Source: CAZQLE01 sp964593905 (GTDB lineage Bacteria; Chloroflexota; Anaerolineae; Anaerolineales; Anaerolineaceae). From it: 22,208 nt of DNA. Under the pieces are notes generated by a model. The model was given only the letters and a program-made list of their open reading frames with translations, had not been told where the DNA came from and searched no databases. Where the stretch lies: positions 1 through 22,208 of the forward strand of contig CAZQLE010000050.1 in assembly GCA_964593905.1 (NCBI GenBank). The letters run 5' to 3'. Positions 15,296-22,208 of this stretch are shown piece by piece; position 1 is the stretch's first letter; each line of letters starts with the position of its first letter. The position numbers and the translations under genes were made by a program.

Positions 15296-17874
15296 GGTGA
15301 CACCTGATTTTGAACCGCAGATCCCTGCGGCGTCATTTCATAAATAATCGCGGTGGCATTCTGAAAAACCGGGCGCATATGGTTGGTGAATTTGGTCTCA
15401 TTCACCCGGTAGGTCGACCGTTCCAGATTGCCGATATAGACATATCGAATATTATACTTCGTCAAAATTGCCAGCGCCTCATCCCAGTTGGAGGTGCGAT
15501 ACAGGGTCTCAATGTCACCCGGCCGATTGTTAAAATCGACACTGCCGCCGCGCCACTGGCTTTCATGCCCCGGCCAACCAATGACCGTGGGTATGCCGCT
15601 ATGCGCAGAAATACGGGCATAACCGGTGTAACTCCCCCCCACCGCTTCGCTCACCACCCCTTGCGGGGCCATTTGCAACCAGCGGATGGCCTCCAGATCA
15701 TCTGCGGCATAGCGCGACAGATAGGTCTGGCTGGCATCCATCTCCAAGGGCTGGTTACCCGCCCCATCGATGCGCTCACTCAGCCAGAACGCCGGATATA
15801 CGAAACCGGCCATCCACACCAACCCCACCAGCGCACCAACCAGATAGTTTTTCCAGCCGCGCAATTCCTGCAACAGCACCACCAGGCCATACACCGCCGC
15901 CAATGACCACAGAATCCAGGCTTGAAAATAGAATTTAAAGATGGTGTTGATGCGGTAACCAAACTGGTCGCGCAAATAGAAATAATCCGGCGCCAGGGTA
16001 AGGCCGGCCCCAATCAAAACCACCAGCAAGACAAATGCCGTGGATGGGTTGTTCTGCTCACCCGCTGCCAGCGATTTGCGGCCCGTTCCCAGCACAGCCC
16101 AGCACAAAAAGATGATCGATCCCAGCGTCAACCAGGCGCCCGGCTGTGTAAAACGCCGCATCAGGCTGCCCAACAACCCCATCCCCGCATCCGAAGCGCC
16201 CTGCTGCGCGAGATAGGCATCTCCGGCCTGCATCATTTTGAGCGCCATTTGCGAACCGCCGCCTTGCAGATCGCCGGCCAGCGCATTTCCCAGAACAGAT
16301 AAGTTCCCCGCCGCCCAACTGAATAACAGCGACGCAGCGGTGAGCACCGCCAGAAGCATCAGGGTAAAACGCAGCGCCGGACGGGTCATGGCGCGGCCCT
16401 CGGCGCGCCAGCGCCAGAATAAAAAGATCAATATCGGCAACATCAACGGCGCAAACATCACCCACAGGTGTGCGCCGCGGGTGATAAACACCCCGCTGGG
16501 GATAATTCCACCCGCCTGAGACGAGAATCCGATATAAAACGGCAAATACAACCCGGCCCCGGCAATGCCCAGCAGCAATCCGGTCTCTACAAAGTCGCCA
16601 ATTCGGCCAACCGACCAGCCCTCTTTCAAATACCCGTGATAAGCGATCACCAGGGCAAACAGGGCCACATACATCGGGAAATCCCAGGTATTCAAAAAAG
16701 ACAACCCACCCAGAATGACCGCCGAAGCCCAGAAGAACGGCTCCCGCAGCCAGGCCCACAACCGCAGCCCCTGCAAAGCCGGGGGACCGCCCTCAACCCA
16801 GGCTTTGACTGCCGCAAACAAACCGCGGCCGGTCAATGTTTTTTCCTGAGGGGCAAAGAACAGATTCATGCCAAAACCAACCGCCAACAGCACAAAAGGA
16901 ACTGCCAGAACATGCGGGTGTAAATCGGCCAGCATATAGGAGAAAAACGGAAATTCATCAATAATCTCGCGGATCTCTCCCGTCATATTTCGGTCTGTCA
17001 CCACACGCGAAGCGCGCCACCACCACCAGGCGCCTGGCGCACCCAGTGACCAGGCAGGCGCGCCCGGCGGAGGTGTGCTTAAATCCTGAATATCCAACCA
17101 GGTCCAGAAAGGCGAGCTCAACCCGCCATCGGGTCCGGTTGCCCAGAATAAGCCGCGGCGATGCAACAACTGAAAAAAACCACCCAGATTGCCAAGCAAT
17201 TGCAAAATTATCGGCGCCAGCAGCGCGCCGGCGATATTGCGCCCATCGGCTTTGCGTCGCTGCAACAGATTATAGACCACCCCAAAAGCCCCGATTGCAG
17301 CCAACGCAAACACCTGCGCCATCATCAAATTAAAAGCTTCACCGCCGGTTGCCCCACTGACTTGCGCCAGCAGCGCTGCCATCACATAGCCAGAGTAATA
17401 ATAAGAAATCGAATATCCCGACAGCCACGGGTCACTGGGCGGAAAAACCGGCGAGCGCATAATCGCGTTGATAAACGCCAGTTCCATCGGTTTTTCGGTG
17501 GCAAACACATCAGGGATCGAGCGCATCAACGCCCAGCCGACAAAAGCCGCCATAAACAGAATTTCAGTGCTGATCCATACCCGCCGGTTTGACCGGAACC
17601 ATGCGCCCAGTTCAGCAAAATGTCTGCGCAACAAAAACCAGGCTGGCGCGGCGATGAGCACCAACGCAGTCAAGATGCCGGCCGGGTTATTGGGGGTCAC
17701 CCCCAGCGAAGTCAGCCACCAGAAGACAAAGCCCCACACCAGCAGGCCTGCCGCACGGGCCAGGCTGTATCCCCGGTCTGGCAAATAGGGCAGCAGGCGG
17801 AAGAGCAGCGGAAGCACCGCAAACCCTGCCAGAGCGCTAAAGAAATACCAGGCGAACAACACCGGAAAATTCAT
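15292..17874 (-). CDS. YYY (DUF2298/Chlor_Arch_YYY) membrane protein, stand-alone copy
   Basis: An 860-residue polytopic membrane protein of a family known mainly from Chloroflexi and archaea; no biochemical function is established to my knowledge. Signature segments are EKPMELAFINAIMRS (127-141), PPSDPW (145-150), the name-giving SYYYSGY (157-163), WWWWRASR (283-290), and DEFPFFSYMLADLHPH (306-321) with Asp317, His319 and His321. The topology resembles GT-C glycosyltransferases. The extracytoplasmic C-terminus (from about 725) holds GIPTVIGWPGHESQWRGG and KYNIRYVYIGNLERSTY. ATG 17874 overlaps the upstream stop as ATGA, with GGGAGGA just upstream. An in-frame upstream start at 17940 lies inside the preceding gene and has no homologous look. 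Its close paralogue is the C-terminal half of the upstream gene. Confidence 0.9.
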   Translation of the reverse strand: MNFPVLFAWYFFSALAGFAVLPLLFRLLPYLPDRGYSLARAAGLLVWGFVFWWLTSLGVTPNNPAGILTALVLIAAPAWFLLRRHFAELGAWFRSNRRVWISTEILFMAAFVGWALMRSIPDVFATEKPMELAFINAIMRSPVFPPSDPWLSGYSISYYYSGYVMAALLAQVSGATGGEAFNLMMAQVFALAAIGAFGVVYNLLQRRKADGRNIAGALLAPIILQLLGNLGGFFQLLHRRGLFWATGPDGGLSSPFWTWLDIQDLSTPPPGAPAWSLGAPGAWWWWRASRVVTDRNMTGEIREIIDEFPFFSYMLADLHPHVLAVPFVLLAVGFGMNLFFAPQEKTLTGRGLFAAVKAWVEGGPPALQGLRLWAWLREPFFWASAVILGGLSFLNTWDFPMYVALFALVIAYHGYLKEGWSVGRIGDFVETGLLLGIAGAGLYLPFYIGFSSQAGGIIPSGVFITRGAHLWVMFAPLMLPILIFLFWRWRAEGRAMTRPALRFTLMLLAVLTAASLLFSWAAGNLSVLGNALAGDLQGGGSQMALKMMQAGDAYLAQQGASDAGMGLLGSLMRRFTQPGAWLTLGSIIFLCWAVLGTGRKSLAAGEQNNPSTAFVLLVVLIGAGLTLAPDYFYLRDQFGYRINTIFKFYFQAWILWSLAAVYGLVVLLQELRGWKNYLVGALVGLVWMAGFVYPAFWLSERIDGAGNQPLEMDASQTYLSRYAADDLEAIRWLQMAPQGVVSEAVGGSYTGYARISAHSGIPTVIGWPGHESQWRGGSVDFNNRPGDIETLYRTSNWDEALAILTKYNIRYVYIGNLERSTYRVNETKFTNHMRPVFQNATAIIYEMTPQGSAVQNQVSP

Positions 17875-20800
17875 GGCTGTCCTCCCTGGGAGATCACTTG
17901 ATAAATCACCGTGTCCCGGTCCCGGTATACTTCCTGCCACAAATCGCCATCCCAGGCTTCAAATTTTGCAAGACCGGCCAGGTCATAATAGGCTTTTTCC
18001 AACTGTCCCACAATGATGTAACGCACATCATAGCGGTTTAAAAATGCTTCCACTTCCATGCGGCCCGTGCTCTGATAAAAGGTCCCCACCTGATCCACGC
18101 GCTGTTGCACTTCTTCGTTTGCCAGAACGGCCCGCTGTTGGCGCTGATGCCAGTTCCAGCCCACCACCCCCGGCAGCCCGGTATAAATGGTGTAACGGCT
18201 GCCCCAGCGATATTCAGTGGTGTTTCCTTCCACAATCACAGGTGAGCCTTCAACATTTTCTTGCAACCATTGAATCGCCTGCGCGTCCTGCGAAAGGTCC
18301 ATCTCTACATCTTTATCCCAGTAACTGGCATAAGACATATACGCCATTCCGTCCAGGGTATGCGGCGCCCGGGTCGTCATCCGGTCACGCATCTTATCGC
18401 TCGTCGCGGTCAGGGTGAAGAAGAATGCTCCGGCAAACAATACCATCAAAGCCACCTGCCAGATCAATTTAAAGCGCCCCTGCTCCCAGCGTTCCATATC
18501 TGCCAGCAGCCAGGTTACCCCTGCCCCACAGGCCACAGCAAACATCACCCAGGCCTGTAGATAGAATTTAAAGACCGTGTTCATGCGACCAATATCGCCC
18601 ACCAGCACCACCAGCTCTACCACCAGCGTCAGCGTCAGCGCCGAACCGGCCAGAAAGAGCGCAAAACGCTTAAAATCGGGCTGGCCGGGCCGCAGAATTA
18701 AGATCGCCGCCCAAAATGCCAGCGGCAGAGCGATCCAGCCAATTTTTACCCCCTGATAAAGCAGCAATCCGACCGTAACCAGCAGCAGGCCCACCGCCCC
18801 CCACAGCAGCAGGCTATAGCGCTTTAACGCCCTCAAGGCAGAGATGGGGGTTTTTGCCATCCAATCCAATGTTTCGGCCGTAAACCAGGATAGCAAAATA
18901 AAAAGGAACAGGCCCCAGTGGGTCAGATACGATCCAACCGGGGTGTGATCACCCTGCCACCAGTCCACTGAGTTATAGCCCTGCCCATACCAGCTTGCAA
19001 AAGGTTGGTACAGCAAAAACGACAACCCCACCAGCGCGGCCATTTCAACCAGACCCACGAGCAGCCGCTGCCACAGGGGCCGGTCTTCGCCCGGCGCATA
19101 CTTTCCGGCGGTATACAGCACTGCCGCAGCGCCGATCACCAGATAGGTGGGAAAATCCCAGGTATTGGTCGGGCGCAGCGCGCCAATGACCACCCCGCCC
19201 AGCAAGAGCCCCGGCAGCAGGGTCTTCCAACGCGGCAGATCGGTTTCATCACCCCGGCCCCATTTTCCACGAACCACAGATAAAGCCCAGGCCAGCGCCA
19301 GAGCCGTCAGCGGCAGCGCAAACAGGTGCGCATGGGGGTCTGCATATAGGAAGGTGAACAACGGGAACTCGGTGATCGGCTCATTGGGGATGGCACGGCT
19401 GGGTATCCAGTACCAGTCGCCAGGTGCATAGGGTAACTGCGCCCCGGCAATGAAACGCGAAATACCCTGAAAGAACCAGATCCAGCGTTGAATGAACCCT
19501 GCTTCCTCGACGTTTCCGGTCCCCACCAGGCGTTGAAACCCGGTCCAGATCATGCGCACTGTGCCCAGATTGCCCAACAGCAGCAAAACCGCCGCGGTCA
19601 TCAACCCGCCTACCAGCGGCCTGTGAAATCCGTCGTCTGCTGCATCTTCTTTTTGCAAACCAGAAAGCAGGTTCCACCCGATGGAAAACGCACCCACCCC
19701 GAGAAAGGCAAAAAAGGTCGGCAGGATCAGATTATAGGCCGTTGCCGGAACAATCCCAAGCAATTTGACCAGTGTGCCCGCCAGAACAAAGCCGTAGTAA
19801 TAGTAATTAATATAACCGCCGGCAAACCAGGGGTCATAAGGCGGGTAAGTGGTGCTCTTGATCACCGCATTCAGATAAGAGAAATCCATCGGTTTCTCGC
19901 CGCCCTTATAAGGATGCCACAGGTCCGGGTTGCCCAGACGCACCAGCAAAAAGGCGGTAAAGAACGCCAGGAAAAGCACTTCGGCCAGCAAAATTTGTTT
20001 GTTGAGTTTACGCAGATCAGCGGTAATTTGATTTTTCTGACGGATAAATATCAAGCCGTTCACCAGCACCAGCGCCGCCACACAGACCGCGATCATCCCC
20101 GGCGTCACAGCCACCCCGGCCGAACCGGCCAGCCAGACCACCAGGCTGAGCATCAACAGCCCGGCCAGACGTGAGAAGGCGTAGCCCCGATCGCTCAGCC
20201 CGTAAAGCGCCAGACGCACAAAAGGATAGTTAATCCATCCCAGCAGCAGCACGGCCAGATACCAGCCCACCGCCGAGGCTGCCCCGCTGCGGTTAATCCA
20301 GCCATCCCGGTCAAACAGCGCCGACCAGGTGCCACCCTGGCGCTGTTCAACCAGACGATCTGCCGGGAGCTTTAAATCACCGTCATAATCGGCAGCCTGT
20401 TTCGGGGTCAAATGCACCACCTTCGACAGATCAACCGCGCTCAATAATTTCTGCACCTTAACCGGGTCAAAATCGGCAGTTTTGCGAAAAATCAACACTT
20501 TGGGATGGTCATAGACCGTAAACGCCTCTTCGGCAAACTGGGTATTGATCTCCAACGGCCCCAGGTTGGGGTTGGATTGAAAAACCTCCACCAGCTCAAA
20601 ACCCAGCTCGCTCTTGAACATGCCCGGTTTTGCCACCCGGTAACACCACAGCAGATCTTTCTCAACCGGGCAGCCGATCAGCGCCCGGTAATATGCCGTT
20701 GTCAGCGGGTAGCGTTCGGGGAGGCGCGTGGTCGTGCCCCATTGCCGGTTCGAGCTGATGAAAATCATATCCGCCAGGTTCAAAATATTGCGGAAACGAT

Positions 20801-22208
20801 CCAGTTTTTCAGGGTTATCATCCCAGTACATCTCAAAGTTCATTTCACCACGATAAGCACCCATATCGTAGTCATAGGGGTTATAACCGGGCAGGCCAAT
20901 CGGCAGCGAATCATCCCAGCTTGATTCAATCGCCTGTCGGCTGCCATACAGTCCCACCACACCATTTCCCTCAACCAGCGAAAACCGCAGCGAAACCGGT
21001 TGACCACTTTGAATTTCCACCGGGGGATCAAACTTTAGAACAAGCGGCTCACCGCGGGGGTCAGCGCTGGCAACAAAGGTCGCGGCAGCCTCACTGATAA
21101 ATTCACCTTCGGTGGTGCCAACCGTCAAACGCAGCCGCTTCTCGCCCGGCCGGTTTTCCCAGTCCACCCCATGCGGCAGCGTCACCTCAGTGATCTGACC
21201 CGCCTGCCCGGGGGTGAAAGAGGTGACAAAATCGGCCCCCGGCCGCAGCGCATCCACTGCATCTGGCAGAGGCTGCACCAGCAGACCGTCTGAAGTGCGG
21301 ACCCCGGCCAGGATCGAGCCTGCCAGATTCAACACCTGATCTGGTTCATTAATACTCACCCGCAAATAATAGGTTTGACCCGCAGCGACCGAAACCGGCG
21401 CATCCAGATTCACCAGATACGAGTTACCCCGCGGGTCGCCTTCTGCTGAGAACTCATTGTTAATCAAACCACCGCCCACAATCTGCCGCCCTTCCAGATC
21501 GGTGGAGATCATCAGCAGCACCGTTTTCGGTCCCACCCGATCTTGAAACGCATTCACAATATGGGCAATGTTGAACTGACTTAACGTCCCCGACCAGCGC
21601 GCCTGAAAAGCCATCACCAACGGCCGCTCGGCCGAAACCGCAACCCGCGCGCGGAAGCCCAGCGGTTGGTTCACAAACCGGTCACCGTTTTGAATTTTAA
21701 GATTAATCGCCGCCGGAACATTTTGATAGATCCATTCACTGGCCGCAATGCGCGTCACCGGGCGGGTATAAATGCGGGTAAAGGCAAATGCCCAGGCAAA
21801 GGTGCTGACCAGCACCGCCGCCCCGACCACGGCCGCCAATACCTGCCGCAGTGTCAGGCGGTTTTTTAAGGCCGGCAGTTCCGGTTTTCTGCGCCACAGC
21901 TCAAAAACCGCCCAGGCGGCAATGATCGTCAATGTGGCATATACCGGAAGTTGGTAGCGCATGGTGCGTGAAAATATCGCCGACTGCCAGGCAAAATACA
22001 AACCCGTCCAAAACCATAACAGCGCATACTTTTCCCAGGCTTTTTTGCGCAACAGCCGCCAGCCCATCCACAAAAAACCACCCCAGGCGGTCACACCCAA
22101 AGGCAGCCCCAGCCCCCACTGCACCAGGTTTTGGAAGGAGAAGGTGATCGGCCGCCGCGCCCACTGCAAAGCCGGCGGAAAATCCACATCGCCGCCGCTC
22201 TGGGCGCT
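17871..22208 (-). CDS. Giant fusion: GT-C glycosyltransferase-like remnant, extracytoplasmic beta region and YYY (DUF2298) domain; N-terminus beyond window
   Basis: The frame is open to the window edge, showing 1445 codons; an internal GTG at 22187 is unlikely to be the true start because the frame continues upstream. Numbering from that GTG, residues 1-140 hold TM helices that look like the end of a PMT/ArnT-type domain (DFPPALQWARRP, then an aromatic-rich helix). Residues about 145-625 are extracytoplasmic, beta-rich, and include two similar modules: the first has DPRGNSYLVNLDAPVSVAAG, the second DPRGEPLVLKFDPPVEIQSG. From about 640 the YYY domain follows, with SDRGYAFSRLAG, EKPMDFSYLNAVIKS (764-778), PPYDPW, NYYYYGF (794-800), SRAIPNEPITEFPLF and ADPHAH. 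The C-terminus has GLPGVVGWNWHQRQQR and RYDVRYIIVGQLEKAYY. It is the first visible gene of a translationally coupled operon. A role in lipid-linked sugar transfer or surface glycosylation is inferred from topology and neighbours. Confidence 0.85.
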   Translation of the reverse strand, partial: SAQSGGDVDFPPALQWARRPITFSFQNLVQWGLGLPLGVTAWGGFLWMGWRLLRKKAWEKYALLWFWTGLYFAWQSAIFSRTMRYQLPVYATLTIIAAWAVFELWRRKPELPALKNRLTLRQVLAAVVGAAVLVSTFAWAFAFTRIYTRPVTRIAASEWIYQNVPAAINLKIQNGDRFVNQPLGFRARVAVSAERPLVMAFQARWSGTLSQFNIAHIVNAFQDRVGPKTVLLMISTDLEGRQIVGGGLINNEFSAEGDPRGNSYLVNLDAPVSVAAGQTYYLRVSINEPDQVLNLAGSILAGVRTSDGLLVQPLPDAVDALRPGADFVTSFTPGQAGQITEVTLPHGVDWENRPGEKRLRLTVGTTEGEFISEAAATFVASADPRGEPLVLKFDPPVEIQSGQPVSLRFSLVEGNGVVGLYGSRQAIESSWDDSLPIGLPGYNPYDYDMGAYRGEMNFEMYWDDNPEKLDRFRNILNLADMIFISSNRQWGTTTRLPERYPLTTAYYRALIGCPVEKDLLWCYRVAKPGMFKSELGFELVEVFQSNPNLGPLEINTQFAEEAFTVYDHPKVLIFRKTADFDPVKVQKLLSAVDLSKVVHLTPKQAADYDGDLKLPADRLVEQRQGGTWSALFDRDGWINRSGAASAVGWYLAVLLLGWINYPFVRLALYGLSDRGYAFSRLAGLLMLSLVVWLAGSAGVAVTPGMIAVCVAALVLVNGLIFIRQKNQITADLRKLNKQILLAEVLFLAFFTAFLLVRLGNPDLWHPYKGGEKPMDFSYLNAVIKSTTYPPYDPWFAGGYINYYYYGFVLAGTLVKLLGIVPATAYNLILPTFFAFLGVGAFSIGWNLLSGLQKEDAADDGFHRPLVGGLMTAAVLLLLGNLGTVRMIWTGFQRLVGTGNVEEAGFIQRWIWFFQGISRFIAGAQLPYAPGDWYWIPSRAIPNEPITEFPLFTFLYADPHAHLFALPLTALALAWALSVVRGKWGRGDETDLPRWKTLLPGLLLGGVVIGALRPTNTWDFPTYLVIGAAAVLYTAGKYAPGEDRPLWQRLLVGLVEMAALVGLSFLLYQPFASWYGQGYNSVDWWQGDHTPVGSYLTHWGLFLFILLSWFTAETLDWMAKTPISALRALKRYSLLLWGAVGLLLVTVGLLLYQGVKIGWIALPLAFWAAILILRPGQPDFKRFALFLAGSALTLTLVVELVVLVGDIGRMNTVFKFYLQAWVMFAVACGAGVTWLLADMERWEQGRFKLIWQVALMVLFAGAFFFTLTATSDKMRDRMTTRAPHTLDGMAYMSYASYWDKDVEMDLSQDAQAIQWLQENVEGSPVIVEGNTTEYRWGSRYTIYTGLPGVVGWNWHQRQQRAVLANEEVQQRVDQVGTFYQSTGRMEVEAFLNRYDVRYIIVGQLEKAYYDLAGLAKFEAWDGDLWQEVYRDRDTVIYQVISQGGQP

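Noticed and set aside
16058..16759. 233-codon minus-strand ORF inside the stand-alone YYY gene
   Set aside because: It is in another frame of a well-supported membrane protein gene and its translation has no membrane pattern or family resemblance.
17875..17940. Upstream start for the stand-alone YYY gene at 17940
   Set aside because: It lies inside the preceding gene; ATG 17874 has a Shine-Dalgarno and the classic ATGA overlap and begins with a typical membrane segment.
1..22208. CRISPR arrays, tRNA/rRNA genes, insertion sequences or phage genes
   Set aside because: No regularly spaced repeats, cloverleaf-like segments, transposase motifs or phage proteins were recognised by reading.

Overview
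The window is a bacterial chromosome segment whose genes all lie on the minus strand, so transcription runs from position 22208 towards position 1. The gene set points to Chloroflexota, probably class Anaerolineae. The main clues are two large 'YYY' (DUF2298 / Chlor_Arch_YYY) membrane proteins, known chiefly from Chloroflexi and archaea, a secreted NBR1-Ig-like (FW) domain protein, and an RpoC with a long helical insertion in its N-terminal part. The taxonomy is inferred from gene content, since no 16S rRNA or other decisive marker is present.

Region 1 (22208 to about 12142, in transcription order) looks like one operon for the envelope and lipids. It holds a giant protein with the end of a GT-C glycosyltransferase-like domain, an extracytoplasmic beta-rich region and a C-terminal YYY domain (start outside the window). 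Next come a stand-alone YYY protein (4-bp ATGA overlap), a smaller PMT/Agl23-like GT-C membrane protein (4-bp GTGA overlap), a PlsC-type acyltransferase (8-bp gap) and cytidylate kinase Cmk (56-bp gap). PlsC and Cmk feed phospholipid synthesis (phosphatidic acid; CMP/CDP and so CTP). The upstream three proteins look like membrane machinery for polyprenol-linked sugar transfer or surface glycosylation. Their substrates cannot be read from sequence.

Region 2 (12064 to 8750) is one very large orphan sensor histidine kinase: multi-TM N-terminus, extracytoplasmic Cache-like sensor, HAMP, GAF, PAS, HisKA, HATPase. It has its own extended -10 promoter and no response regulator beside it.

Region 3 (8749 to 1) carries core information-processing genes: rpoC without rpoB next to it, with its own extended -10 promoter, a cluster of inverted repeats and a strong leader hairpin; a small secreted protein with two Ig-like modules and an NBR1-Ig-like domain; and a GyrA/ParC-family topoisomerase subunit running off the window with a long Lys/Ala/Pro-rich basic tail. 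Clear intrinsic terminators follow rpoC and the secreted protein gene. No tRNA, rRNA, CRISPR, insertion sequence or prophage gene was seen. The best candidates for something under-described are the tandem YYY/GT-C operon with its conserved E-F-P ... A-D-x-H-x-H motif, and the histone-like tail on the topoisomerase.
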